Source: a virus
IMG/VR virus record: IMGVR_UViG_3300001450_008056
Span: 1 to 34,111 of that record
Direction: 5' to 3' (one strand)
DNA length: 34,111 bases
The notes under the pieces are model-generated. The model did no database searches. It was not told the origin of the DNA and was given only the letters and a program-made list of their open reading frames with translations. The position numbers were made by a program, and so were the translations under genes. Below, in pieces: positions 15,001 to 23,498 of this stretch (its first letter is position 1; each line of letters starts with the position of its first letter).

Positions 15001-15252
15001 TTAGCGGCCTCTACGGATCATAGGTCGAGGCACAAAAGGCGCACCCAATCCGCCGCCTTTCTTAAACGAAAGAGGGGCTTGTCCGGGCAATCCTTTTTCG
15101 CTGGTAATAGAAAGCTTATCTCCCGATCGGGGATTGTTGCTTTGTCCTCCGCCGCCACTTTCTTTGCGGGCGTTGTTCTGGGGGTTTACGGGGTAATTGT
15201 TGTTAGAATGGGGAGTTCCCATTACATTTCCGGGTATACGTCCTTGCATCAT
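15001..15252 (-). CDS. Small basic, disordered late protein
   Basis: This 83-residue protein starts at an ATGA overlap with the gene before it. It is rich in Asn, Gly, Pro and Arg (ESGGGGQSNNPRSGDK; PMIRRGR at the end) with almost no hydrophobic core, so it is probably disordered. I do not recognise the family. It lies between the membrane-anchored coiled-coil protein and the holin candidate, so it shares their late operon. Binding to DNA or to virion protein surfaces through its basic residues is possible but not shown. Confidence 0.6.
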   Translation of the reverse strand: MMQGRIPGNVMGTPHSNNNYPVNPQNNARKESGGGGQSNNPRSGDKLSITSEKGLPGQAPLSFKKGGGLGAPFVPRPMIRRGR

Positions 15253-15557
15253 TCGCTCCTTGGATGTCTTTCAGACTCGTGTTCGCTAAGGGCGCGTGAT
15301 CCGCGCTCGTCAATAGCTTCCAATTTCCTAGCAACACCTTCCAGAATCCTAGCGGTGTCTGCGTTTTGTGATGATAACTCTCTTAATACCTGTTCTTGCT
15401 GAACAGCTAGTTCACGATTGTCTTTTTGCACTGCTGTAATTTGTACGTCTTGCCGCAAATTGTGCTCATTTACACCGTTGATGACAAACAACAACATTGT
15501 AGCCAAAAGCCCCACAACTCCGCCTATTGCCCACCGAAACCAAGTGCTGATATCCAT
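15249..15557 (-). CDS. Membrane-anchored coiled-coil protein (possible spanin or lysis accessory)
   Basis: This 102-residue protein has one membrane segment at about residues 8-27 (FRWAIGGVVGLLATMLLFVI). A long coiled coil follows (LRQDVQITAVQKDNRELAVQQEQVLRELSSQNADTA), and then a charged tail. A single N-terminal anchor plus a periplasmic coiled coil is the layout of Rz-type inner-membrane spanins, and its neighbours include a holin candidate. No overlapping outer-membrane lipoprotein gene (Rz1) is visible, so the spanin reading is uncertain. Its stop overlaps the next start as ATGA. An AAGGG site lies about 11 nt upstream of the ATG. Confidence 0.72.
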   Translation of the reverse strand: MDISTWFRWAIGGVVGLLATMLLFVINGVNEHNLRQDVQITAVQKDNRELAVQQEQVLRELSSQNADTARILEGVARKLEAIDERGSRALSEHESERHPRSE

Positions 15558-15564
15558 TGAAACA

Positions 15565-15723
15565 TTACCCTTTTACGGCCTTCATTTGACCCGTAGCCCC
15601 TTGTCCAAGCCCGCTACCAAGGAGCAAAAGCCCCAGACTACGGCCTTCCGGATCGCCCCAAAAGTATAGCACAATACCTGCTGCCACTTGAATACCCAGT
15701 GTAATTAGCCATTTGTAATTCAT
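15565..15723 (-). CDS. 52-residue membrane protein, holin-like
   Basis: This gene is short but well supported. ATG 15723 overlaps the preceding stop as ATGA and the frame runs 52 codons to TAA. The protein MNYKWLITLGIQVAAGIVLY continues with FWGDPEGRSLGLLLLGSGLGQG, giving two hydrophobic segments separated by a short charged turn, and ends with a Lys. Two-helix proteins of this size beside other lysis-type genes are often class II-like holins or antiholins. It could equally be an unrelated membrane peptide. It fills what would otherwise be an empty 160-nt gap in the operon. Confidence 0.65.
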   Translation of the reverse strand: MNYKWLITLGIQVAAGIVLYFWGDPEGRSLGLLLLGSGLGQGATGQMKAVKG

Positions 15724-16109
15724 TGCTCAACCTTTACGCTAGAAATGCTTTGACAATCGCTGCTTACAAAAGAAAAGTTCTCTCCAGTTTTTGAAACAAA
15801 GACATTACACCTAGTATATTCAATAAAAACTTTCCAAAGTTGAACGCTATCCACTTCAGACTCTAGCCTGCTTTCACAGTTACTAATAATTTGAGCTGAA
15901 CTATCTAGGGCGGTTAAAAATAGCGTGCCCTGAAAACCGTAAGTGTAATCTTCTTTACTCAGGGCGCAGGTCATTGTTCCGTACATCGCATGGCCGTGAA
16001 CAGAAGTTTCTACTTTGTAGGGAATAGCTGCAAAAGAATTTGAAGGAAGGCCCAGTGCCAAGCTAGTCGCAAGCAAACTAATAGTTGTAATGAACTTTAA
16101 TAAAAGCAC
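15720..16109 (-). CDS. Small exported protein with four cysteines
   Basis: This is a 129-residue protein from GTG 16109, supported by a run of G (16115-16120) 5 nt upstream. The frame is open further upstream but without a better start. It has an evident signal peptide (LLLKFITTISLLATSLALGLPSNSFA, cleavage likely after residue 27). The mature part is about 100 residues with four Cys, all placed as if for two disulfides (TMTCALS, SNCES, TRCNV, SDCQS). I do not recognise the family. It overlaps the end of the large beta-helical gene by 32 nt and is the last of five consecutive genes with signal sequences. It should end up in the periplasm or outside the cell. Confidence 0.72.
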   Translation of the reverse strand: MLLLKFITTISLLATSLALGLPSNSFAAIPYKVETSVHGHAMYGTMTCALSKEDYTYGFQGTLFLTALDSSAQIISNCESRLESEVDSVQLWKVFIEYTRCNVFVSKTGENFSFVSSDCQSISSVKVEQ

Positions 16110-19100
16110 CCGTTCCCCCCTTTCCTCCCAAGCAGGTTGCCAAAACATTCGGTGCGGGCCCGCCGTCTCCCCCAGACAAATTTATTTGGCCATTAAGAGC
16201 ATTTCCCGGTTCCCCGTTCGGTGCCGTATATTTGCCTCTTAGACCCAAATAGAAAGATCCTCCACCGCCACCCCCTGAACATTTGGCGCCGGCCCCCCCA
16301 TATAAAAGAATTTTACCAAAACCTGTAACGGCAAAGTCTCCTTTTACCTGCATTATTAAGCCCGCTCCACCCGAACCTCCCCGGCACGTAGTATCACAAT
16401 ACCCAACGTTGTTTGAGCCATCGGCGTACCCTCCACCTCCTGACGCTGCCCCATACCAAACGACTGGACTTTGCGAAGTAGGAACTAAAGACTGGCAACC
16501 GCTTCCACCAGTAGCGCCACCATTTTTTTGCCCGCCCGCTCCAGCAAAGCTGGTTTCAAAAGAAGGGTTTACAACATAATCAACAAGGCAAAATTTATTG
16601 AGGGTGCCTCCAGTATTTTTACAGACCGTAGAAGTGTTTGTTGGAGTGCCTGCAAAAGTTCCAGTCCCGCCCATGGCGGTGGCGCTGCCGGAAGTACTAG
16701 TAGAATTTCCTCCTTTGCCACCTTTAGCGAGAGCCGTAGAACACCCGTCAAGGCCATTGATTGCCGTTGTCGCAGAAATAGCCCCCACTCCCCCGTAACC
16801 GCCAGCCTCACTGCCATCTAAAGACCCGTTGATAAGCACATCGCCAAGAACTTTAAACCACATATTCCCGCCTATGAACTTGCCAGAAGGGGCTGATAGC
16901 TCCTTCCTTTCCGTAGAGCGTTTTAAGCTAAGTCTATGGAATACAGCTAACGTAAAGCTAGTAAGATTATATTTAGCACTTACGCCGTCAGCCAATTCAG
17001 TCGGGAAGATCAGCCCTTGCCAAGTAGTTTTGTCCATCCCCTGAAAAGAATTTTCGCGCAAAACACAGGAACAGACATTCTCGAGAGCTAAAACTGCATT
17101 GGCGTCTTCGGGGGTACAACTTTTTAACGGACTACTAGAAGTGCCCGTCGCCACGGTAGCGTATGCCGCGCACTCCGCTCCAGTAGTAGCGTCTAAGGTC
17201 AGGGCTCCATCGCTGCCATCACCATACAGTTCTGTTTCTCTGTCTAAGGCGTAGCCAAACATTGGCTTCCAATTGGCTAGAGATTCTTTGCCGTTGTAAG
17301 TGTTGCTTCCAATAACAACATCCTTAGCTACAAAAGGAGTACTAGTTGCCCCAACTGTACCGTAAGAAATTGTTGCAGGAAATTTAATTGACGCTTCAGA
17401 AGAAGCAGGAGTAAACCAGTTATTTCCTATTACTAAATTTTTAGAAGCAGGAGGCACGCTGCTTGCCGCAAAATTAATAGGGGCGTCGGTTGAACTTAAA
17501 TTGCCAACTTCATAAAACATGTTGCCGGTTATCGTTAAATTAGAGGTAGCCCTTTGAGCTGTACACATATTGCAGTAGCCACCTACGCCCGCAGAATAAT
17601 CCCCGCCGCTGGCAATGCAGTTTTCAGTTGTAGGTGAGTCCGTCATAAGAACGCTGCCGGGACAGGTGCTGCGAGCGTTGGCGTTGTCCCAAGTATCGCC
17701 GGGGCAATCAGTTGAAGCGTTTGCTAGCCTGCACACTAAACCTTCGTTTGGTCCGGAGTCACAAACGCCACTCGTATTGGCTGCTCCGTTCGGTATGTCG
17801 ATAAACACCTCTCTGCAAACTGGAGGCGAATGACTGCACGTTGTAAAAACGCATTGCGCCGCTGTTCCGGCAGCGTTATTTCCCGAGCACTCCGAGCTTT
17901 TATCGCAGATGTCACCGTCATCAGAGCCCCCTGAACAAGTTCCTCTTTTACAGTTAAGGCCCCTGCTAGCGTTAATTACTTGGCCAAACATCCGCCTCTG
18001 CGTGCTGTAACTATGAAAAGAATTGCTGTTTAGAATAGAGTGGCCAGTGGGGCTAGTGCCATTCGCGCTTTCGCTATTAAACTGGCCAAGGACTACGTTG
18101 GCCTGTTCTCTTAAAGGCTCTGTTGGCTTTTGCAAGTTATAACAAAGCGACCCTGTATCTGCTCCTACCATGCAAGCACCATTACCATTGCAGCCGTAAC
18201 CTGCTCTAGGGCCACTAAGGCAAGTTTTTCCTCCTTCACCTTGCCAGTTAATAACGTTGCCTACTGCGTGCCATCCGGTTCCTAGCGCAATACCAATTCC
18301 TCTATGGAATTTAATTTGAGTTCCCGTGACTCTTACGTTGACTTGAGAACCGCCAATTCCATTAACGCCTCCCATAAACACAGAGTTAATAACTTCTGTG
18401 TATTGACCTGAGAACGGTGTTTCAGGAGTTCCTGCCCAAACGTTCCAGTTGTCAGGAAAATCGCCAATAGCTTGGTTTGCAGCTGGAGCTTTTCGGACGC
18501 TAGGAAGCTTACCCGTTGCTCCAGATATGGTTTGACCGTAAACGTTAGCATGGTAGCCGTAATAACTTCCCCCCTTTGTTCCATTTTGAAACGAGTAGGA
18601 GTTGTTTGCCCAGCTTTTGCCCCCGGAAAAAATAACGTGGTGGCCATGCCTGTGAAAATCGCTAGTCCCTTCCGTAGTATTATTTACCCACCAAACATTA
18701 GTATCGGCTTTGTAGGTATTGGCTTCGCCTACGCCAAATTGCGATAGCTTAATTCCGTAAAAGTTATTTGCTCCCGATCCTTTTTTGTCTGCAACAGAGC
18801 ATCGAGTAGAATCGTTTCCGCACGAGCCAGTGATTACATTTCCCGAGGCAAGAGTGTAGCCGTTTGATGCTGATCTAAGATTAATAGCTTCCCTAGTTGC
18901 CCTGAGAACCGTAGAGTCAACAACCCTGATTGGAGAATACGTTATTCCAAATAATGTTTTGCAAGTAGACGAGGAGCACTCATTATCATTGGCACAAAGG
19001 CCATTTGGGATCCCACTAGTGTTTGAACCCGTTACGCAATATCCACCGTATGTATTATTGGCGTTGCTTCTACTTGTTCCGGATCTTGCAACGACACGAA

Positions 19101-19947
19101 GAGTATCCGAAAAAATACCCGGACGCAGTTCTCCCGAAGAGTAGGTTTTAATTCCGTATGTAAGATTTTGCGAAAAATCGTTACATATAGCATTGCTTAC
19201 TTGGCACGGGTTAGCGTTATTGCAAACCTGAGCGCTGCCACCAGTCGCGTTATTAGAACAAACGCCATTAAATTCTACTTCAACGTTTTTAACAAACGCG
19301 CAAGAGCTTGTCTCAGCCGGGTGCGCCTCGCCGGCAACAGTGAGGGCAGTAATTATATACGCCCTGCTGTCAGAGCACCCCAAAGCAACACCAGTGCTAC
19401 TTTTATTCACGAAATAATTTACTGGAGTATTGTAAATTTTAGAATCTTTTAAGGACAAATTTGAAGATCGTGTTAGCCAGTTTGTGCCCGAAGCCACCCC
19501 TCCAACCGTAAAATACGAAAATAGGTTAATCCCCACTCCGTACTTTAGGTTCATGTCTACATCGCAATTAGATACACCTACATTTCTGGTAAAAGTAGGA
19601 GGATCTGTCCAAGAATTTTTTAGCTTAATTACCCCTTGGGTATAGTCTACGTTGTCCTCTGCGTGAAGATAAGCACCATCGCACACAAGCTCCGTATTAG
19701 AGAGAAGTTCAATTCCTCCAGTTCCAATACCGCAATGGTCTGCCGTTCCTTTGATTAATGTAAGCCGAATATTGCCTGTTGCAATTAAGTTGTTAATGTT
19801 TTCGTCGTCGTTAGCGCCTGTGCATCGGTATACTCGACTATCCGAAATAGTCCCGTCAACAGAGGTAAGGGGTGCTGTCGCTTCTAGGGCGTAGGAGGGA
19901 GCAGCGAACAGCACCCCGAGCATTACATAAGTAAATAGCTTGTACAT
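16078..19947 (-). CDS. Secreted Cys-rich, probably beta-helical adhesin with Gly-rich C-terminus
   Basis: This 1289-residue protein begins with a signal peptide (residues 1-20, cleavage after SYA). Short repeated strand-turn units follow (NTELVCDGAYLHAEDN; VGVSNCDVDMNLKYG; NLTITGNMFYEVGN; NLVIGNNWF), which suggest a right-handed parallel beta-helix like pectate lyases and tailspikes. Between them are several Cys-rich inserts of the type C-x-GG-x(3)-G-x-x-C-x(4)-C (for example CSGGSDDGDICDKSSEC, and CDSGPNEGLVC). From about residue 1060 the chain is very Gly-rich (YGGVGA, AKGGKGG, RGGSGGAG, SGGGGGGSFYLG), like the glycine-rich receptor-binding ends of some phage adhesins. No catalytic site is identifiable. 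A receptor-binding or surface-modifying role is inferred. The signal peptide is unusual for a tail-fibre region protein. Confidence 0.8.
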   Translation of the reverse strand: MYKLFTYVMLGVLFAAPSYALEATAPLTSVDGTISDSRVYRCTGANDDENINNLIATGNIRLTLIKGTADHCGIGTGGIELLSNTELVCDGAYLHAEDNVDYTQGVIKLKNSWTDPPTFTRNVGVSNCDVDMNLKYGVGINLFSYFTVGGVASGTNWLTRSSNLSLKDSKIYNTPVNYFVNKSSTGVALGCSDSRAYIITALTVAGEAHPAETSSCAFVKNVEVEFNGVCSNNATGGSAQVCNNANPCQVSNAICNDFSQNLTYGIKTYSSGELRPGIFSDTLRVVARSGTSRSNANNTYGGYCVTGSNTSGIPNGLCANDNECSSSTCKTLFGITYSPIRVVDSTVLRATREAINLRSASNGYTLASGNVITGSCGNDSTRCSVADKKGSGANNFYGIKLSQFGVGEANTYKADTNVWWVNNTTEGTSDFHRHGHHVIFSGGKSWANNSYSFQNGTKGGSYYGYHANVYGQTISGATGKLPSVRKAPAANQAIGDFPDNWNVWAGTPETPFSGQYTEVINSVFMGGVNGIGGSQVNVRVTGTQIKFHRGIGIALGTGWHAVGNVINWQGEGGKTCLSGPRAGYGCNGNGACMVGADTGSLCYNLQKPTEPLREQANVVLGQFNSESANGTSPTGHSILNSNSFHSYSTQRRMFGQVINASRGLNCKRGTCSGGSDDGDICDKSSECSGNNAAGTAAQCVFTTCSHSPPVCREVFIDIPNGAANTSGVCDSGPNEGLVCRLANASTDCPGDTWDNANARSTCPGSVLMTDSPTTENCIASGGDYSAGVGGYCNMCTAQRATSNLTITGNMFYEVGNLSSTDAPINFAASSVPPASKNLVIGNNWFTPASSEASIKFPATISYGTVGATSTPFVAKDVVIGSNTYNGKESLANWKPMFGYALDRETELYGDGSDGALTLDATTGAECAAYATVATGTSSSPLKSCTPEDANAVLALENVCSCVLRENSFQGMDKTTWQGLIFPTELADGVSAKYNLTSFTLAVFHRLSLKRSTERKELSAPSGKFIGGNMWFKVLGDVLINGSLDGSEAGGYGGVGAISATTAINGLDGCSTALAKGGKGGNSTSTSGSATAMGGTGTFAGTPTNTSTVCKNTGGTLNKFCLVDYVVNPSFETSFAGAGGQKNGGATGGSGCQSLVPTSQSPVVWYGAASGGGGYADGSNNVGYCDTTCRGGSGGAGLIMQVKGDFAVTGFGKILLYGGAGAKCSGGGGGGSFYLGLRGKYTAPNGEPGNALNGQINLSGGDGGPAPNVLATCLGGKGGTGAFIKVHYNY

Positions 19948-19969
19948 TTACCGTACTTTCTTGGTTAGC

Positions 19970-20794
19970 TTAGGAAGTTTTCTCTACGGAGCAGTTGATA
20001 AATTCGCCCGCGTAAGAAGTGCCGACACTGATTTTAACTACAGCACAAGTATTCGTGCCGTCTACGGCAGTAGTGCCACTTCCAGTTGCCTTGTTAGTGC
20101 CAGTAGTGGGTAAGGTGACTGTGACATTTCCTGAAGAAAAAGCACTGGTCGATCCACAAGGCCCCGAAAAAAGCTTAACCGTATTTCCCGCCCCTGCCGC
20201 TGAAGAAGCCCTGCACGTTATGTTCGTGTAATTACCCGAAGGAAGGGGAGTATGGACTGTTGGCTCAGTAGAACTCAGATCGCCGGAAAGACTGGCATAC
20301 AGAACCTTGGTTCCGGAACTCGGTGCAGATATCGAGGTATTAGTGCGGAATGTAATAACGGCTGGAATTGCCGTAACACTAGGTTGATCCGCACAAGCAT
20401 AATCGCTAGTCCCATTGCCAGCGACAAGAATCTCATCAGGGTCACAATCGAGAAGCGAAAGTACCGGAGTCGTGGCGGTGGTGTTATCTACCTCAAGCCC
20501 GGTGCTATTAGCTAATTTAGTTACCGAGGTCACGCCCTCGTTGTCAGTAGGGTTAGCTACACATTTCAAAGCTGGCGCACCATTGGTTTGAACCACGCTG
20601 AGTCTTTTGGAGGCCCCGCAGGCATTAGTGGTTGTTGCCTCAATAGGAAGGTTAATTGCGCCGTCTGCTGCGGTAAGAGGGGCACTAGCTGTCAAAGCCC
20701 ATGCGATGGAAGGCGTTAGGGTGAGGCTCAAAGCGGCAAACAGCGTAAGCGCCGCTCCCACAGCAACGTAAGTTTTTTTGAAAGTTTTGTTCAT
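19970..20794 (-). CDS. Exported beta-rich protein, 274 residues
   Basis: The protein has a signal peptide of 33 residues (FKKTYVAVGAALTLFAALSL and onward, cleavage after AWA). AAGGA lies 8 nt before the ATG. The mature protein starts LTASAPLTAADGAI, closely resembling the mature start of the next gene's 1289-residue product (LEATAPLTSVDGTI). The rest is Thr/Ser/Ala-rich and strand-forming, with several Cys (TNACGAS, LKCVAN, LDCDPDE, YACADQ, ITCRAS, SGPCGS, NTCAVV, INCSVE), suiting an extracellular disulfide-bonded beta protein. The C-terminal 100 residues read like a small beta-sandwich. I do not recognise a family. Shared N-terminus and adjacency suggest it works with the large adhesin-like protein. 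Confidence 0.75.
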   Translation of the reverse strand: MNKTFKKTYVAVGAALTLFAALSLTLTPSIAWALTASAPLTAADGAINLPIEATTTNACGASKRLSVVQTNGAPALKCVANPTDNEGVTSVTKLANSTGLEVDNTTATTPVLSLLDCDPDEILVAGNGTSDYACADQPSVTAIPAVITFRTNTSISAPSSGTKVLYASLSGDLSSTEPTVHTPLPSGNYTNITCRASSAAGAGNTVKLFSGPCGSTSAFSSGNVTVTLPTTGTNKATGSGTTAVDGTNTCAVVKISVGTSYAGEFINCSVEKTS

Positions 20795-20805
20795 GGTAAT
20801 GATCC

Positions 20806-21297
20806 TTAGTTAAGTACCGCTTGCGCGGTAAAGTTAATGATAGTGGGGGCGGGACTGCCTGTAGGTTCTACTTTTAAAGAAAATTTTTGTCCGGCATCAA
20901 AGCTCTGACTCACGCTTGTAAGCAAAACGTACTGGTTGGGGTTGTTAATAATAGTGGACGTAGCCGTTATCGGCGTATCGTCTCTCATTACGGTGATTTT
21001 CCAAGTTGTTCCTGTTCCCGGCGGAACCGACAAAGTTACCGCAACAGTATTAAAGGTTGTCGATGCCGTGGCGGGTATACCGACATCGGCAACATCAGAG
21101 GATGAGGTAGCTCCGACGTACACAATATTACCACCAGACAGGGGGATTTGACTACTGCCAGCAACTACCAGCGTAGACGGCCCCGCTGGTCCTTGACTGC
21201 CCCCGCTACCACCGGAGGTGCGTATGTCAGAAGCTCCAGCGTGGGAAGGAATTGCCATAAGCAACGCAACGGCAAGAACCTTAAAGAAAGAACCCAT
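20806..21297 (-). CDS. Exported small protein with Gly-rich linker, 163 residues
   Basis: Starts at ATG 21297, preceded by GGAGGGG about 5 nt upstream; a GTG at 21303 would add two residues but overlaps that site. It has a signal peptide (GSFFKVLAVALLMAIPSHA, cleavage after residue 20). A short Gly-rich linker with a collagen-like GPAGPS (about residues 28-40) follows, and then a beta-rich domain of about 120 residues (KITVMRDDTPITATSTIINN; KFSLKVEPTGSPAPTIINF). It has no Cys in the mature part, unlike its neighbours. The flexible linker plus beta domain suits a surface-exposed or trimeric fibre component. I do not recognise the family. Confidence 0.72.
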   Translation of the reverse strand: MGSFFKVLAVALLMAIPSHAGASDIRTSGGSGGSQGPAGPSTLVVAGSSQIPLSGGNIVYVGATSSSDVADVGIPATASTTFNTVAVTLSVPPGTGTTWKITVMRDDTPITATSTIINNPNQYVLLTSVSQSFDAGQKFSLKVEPTGSPAPTIINFTAQAVLN

Positions 21298-21299
21298 AT

Positions 21300-21725
21300 T
21301 CACCCCTCCGTCAAATAATGCAGGTTAGCAGTAGAGCTTTTAGTAAAACATTTCCAACCTGTCGTACCGACATCAGTAGCTTTATCAAGGATCAAAGCGT
21401 CGTCTGTCTTTAGGTACATAGAGTTGGCTTCAAAACTCGCTTCAACACAGGTACTCGCGCTAGCGGGGCAAATGTACACGGTTTCCGAGCCAATATTCCG
21501 CATGATCAAGCTAGCCCTGCCACTGAAGCTAGTCCCAAAAACTTCGCCATTTGTGTCACAAGTCACTCGACCTGTAACTACCCCTTTGCCCTGCTGATGT
21601 TTGGTATAGAAAGGCTGACCGTAGCCGCCGCTGGGGGTAGCACGGGCCATAGTTGCCAATCCCAAAAACAGCAACAGGACCCCTATTGCCAAGGTCCACG
21701 CTATAAGTTTATCTTTACGGTCCAT
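21300..21725 (-). CDS. Exported small protein with four cysteines, 141 residues
   Basis: Starts at ATG 21725, overlapping the previous stop as TAATG, with AAGGA 7 nt upstream. The N-terminus is a signal peptide or membrane anchor (KLIAWTLAIGVLLLFLGLATMARA, possible cleavage after residue 29). The mature region has four Cys (VTCDT, YICPAS, STCVEA, WKCFTK) and beta-forming sequence (ASLIMRNIGSETVYICPAS; SMYLKTDDALILDKAT). I do not recognise the family. It is the first of five consecutive exported proteins, directly behind the last fibre-like gene, so it is translated together with tail proteins although it should leave the cytoplasm. Confidence 0.72.
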   Translation of the reverse strand: MDRKDKLIAWTLAIGVLLLFLGLATMARATPSGGYGQPFYTKHQQGKGVVTGRVTCDTNGEVFGTSFSGRASLIMRNIGSETVYICPASASTCVEASFEANSMYLKTDDALILDKATDVGTTGWKCFTKSSTANLHYLTEG

Positions 21726-22714
21726 TAGTAGTTCCTTCGGATTTCCCAATCAAACTCAATAGTCGAGCCAGATGAGGTGTAGTTTTCAAATTGAATTACG
21801 CAAAAACTCTTTGATTTTACTACCTTTTTTACAATATAGGAAGAGGCTGTTTGCGCTGTGCCAGTAGAGCTTTGGGGAGTAATATCTATAGAATAGTTTG
21901 TATCTACTTCGGGGTAGGGGAAAATAGCGCAATACTCTGAATTCCCTTCAGCCACCCTTATTCTACCATACTGAGCCGTTCTTGGAATCGGGCACTCTTG
22001 CACGGAATTTGGGTTACTATCGGTACTTGTAGGGGGAGTAGTAACAGCCTGAAGCCGGAAATTAGAGGCCGCATAAGCCAGATTTTGCATGGGGGCGTAG
22101 GCTGAAAAATCTAAAAATACGTCCACATAACTACCCAAAGATCCATGTCCTATCTTTGCGTAGTCTGCCTGAGATATGTCATCTACCGCCTCGGAAACTA
22201 AGCCAGTACTGTTAGCGGACGTAGCTGCCTGCCATTTCCGAAGGCCGGTTACGTATACGTAAGACCCCGAAGCAGTACTACTGTCCGCACTGTACGCAGC
22301 CCTTGTGGCCGAAACGAAGCCTGTGTAGTAATTGTAGTTTTGAGCAGCAACGGAAGAAGTAGATTCTTGGCCCACACTTAAAACGAATTGCTGGCCTTCT
22401 ACTCCACGCATCCATTTGCCGTACCAAGTACTGAGCAAAATCGTATTGTTGTAGTAAACGCTGCCGCTAGTGTTGTAAACTCCGGCAACGTACCGAGTCC
22501 CCTTATTATTCCCCCAACTAGAACTAGGGTCCCAAGCCAAATTTAAAGATTCTTCGCGAATAGCCCCTTTAATGTCGCGAATAGCGTTACCTAAACTAGC
22601 GTACTGACCTGCGTTTGTGTTGGGGCTAGCGGGATTTATCTTTTCCCCATCCTTGGGTTGGTTTTTTTCTACATTACTTCGCCAAGTATTCAAGGTTGTA
22701 ATTGTGTCAGCCAT
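21725..22714 (-). CDS. Tail-fibre-like protein C, 329 residues
   Basis: Starts at ATG 22714, overlapping the previous stop as TAATG. GAGG lies about 11 nt upstream; a longer frame to 22747 lacks a site. The N-terminus (MADTITTLNTWRSNVEKNQP, then YASLGNAIRDIKGAIREE) has the iR-x-iK-x-x-iR signature seen near the start of many phage tail-fibre or collar proteins. The middle is Ser/Thr/Tyr-rich and beta-forming. The C-terminus (FENYTSSGSTIEFDWEIRRN) resembles a knob-type final strand and matches the end of fibre-like protein B (FFDWSI). It probably contributes to host binding on the virion. It has no signal peptide, unlike the next five genes. Confidence 0.75.
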   Translation of the reverse strand: MADTITTLNTWRSNVEKNQPKDGEKINPASPNTNAGQYASLGNAIRDIKGAIREESLNLAWDPSSSWGNNKGTRYVAGVYNTSGSVYYNNTILLSTWYGKWMRGVEGQQFVLSVGQESTSSVAAQNYNYYTGFVSATRAAYSADSSTASGSYVYVTGLRKWQAATSANSTGLVSEAVDDISQADYAKIGHGSLGSYVDVFLDFSAYAPMQNLAYAASNFRLQAVTTPPTSTDSNPNSVQECPIPRTAQYGRIRVAEGNSEYCAIFPYPEVDTNYSIDITPQSSTGTAQTASSYIVKKVVKSKSFCVIQFENYTSSGSTIEFDWEIRRNY

Positions 22715-23496
22715 TATGAATAGTACCTCGGCATTGTAATGCTCCAATCAAAAAAGATTTCCATCTTTACGCTGTCCACTGTACCCGGAGATTCAAATAC
22801 ATTTACGGTAAACTGGTTAAAATCTTTTGTAACAGATTTAATTAGACTAGAGTTTTCTTTTGTAATGTTTGGGTCTTTGTAGCAACACGACAAATGAACC
22901 ATGTAGTCTTTAGTGGGCATGTACAATTTAGTTTCATTAGAAACAAAGGTATCCGCAGCGCCAACAAACGTTGTCGCTGTGTTTTGTTTTGTAGAAAAAT
23001 CTACTACAAAAGAAGAAGCGCTTCCTCGAATTCCTGCTGACCCGCCAACAGAACTTAAGGGAAAAGCTTTCGGTAGATTGTTGTCAGTACCCAGATACAG
23101 CACAGTGTGGTTTGTGGTCCACGACTCACGCCAGAACGCTGCAGTAACAGTCGTTGCTTTTGCGCTGGAAGAATAGTTTGTAGCTATAACTACGCCGCCT
23201 ACTAAAGATCCTGAAGCAGGATCTAGCGCTACAATCTTTCTCCCTCTTTCAAATTGAGCTAAAACGTTTCCGTTTACGTTAAAGATTACAACTCTGTAAC
23301 TTCCTTGGGCATCAAAGGGAGCGTTTGTAAGTTCAAAATCATGGTCTTCGTAAAGTTTGTTAAAAGATAAAATTCGGTAAACACTTTTGATGTTGCGAAT
23401 TTGAGCCGCTAAATCAGTTCCTATTGTAGAGGCATCCGAGGGCGCGTTAGGCGAACCGGATTTCCATTGATAAATTTTAGTATCTAATACAGCCAT
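22714..23496 (-). CDS. Tail-fibre-like protein B, 260 residues
   Basis: Starts two bases after the preceding stop. The N-terminus (MAVLDTKIYQWKSGSPNAPS, then IGTDLAAQIRNIKSVYRI) matches the first part of fibre-like proteins A and C. The Gly/Ser-rich middle contains a RGSASSFVVDF stretch, and the C-terminus (FNQFTVNVFES..KMEIFFDWSI) is beta-forming and shared with protein C. It is probably a short fibre or adapter that attaches by the common N-terminal segment and carries a different body from its two neighbours. No enzyme motif or signal peptide is visible. The ribosome site is weak, so coupling to the gene upstream is likely. Confidence 0.73.
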   Translation of the reverse strand: MAVLDTKIYQWKSGSPNAPSDASTIGTDLAAQIRNIKSVYRILSFNKLYEDHDFELTNAPFDAQGSYRVVIFNVNGNVLAQFERGRKIVALDPASGSLVGGVVIATNYSSSAKATTVTAAFWRESWTTNHTVLYLGTDNNLPKAFPLSSVGGSAGIRGSASSFVVDFSTKQNTATTFVGAADTFVSNETKLYMPTKDYMVHLSCCYKDPNITKENSSLIKSVTKDFNQFTVNVFESPGTVDSVKMEIFFDWSITMPRYYS

Positions 23497-23498
23497 GG

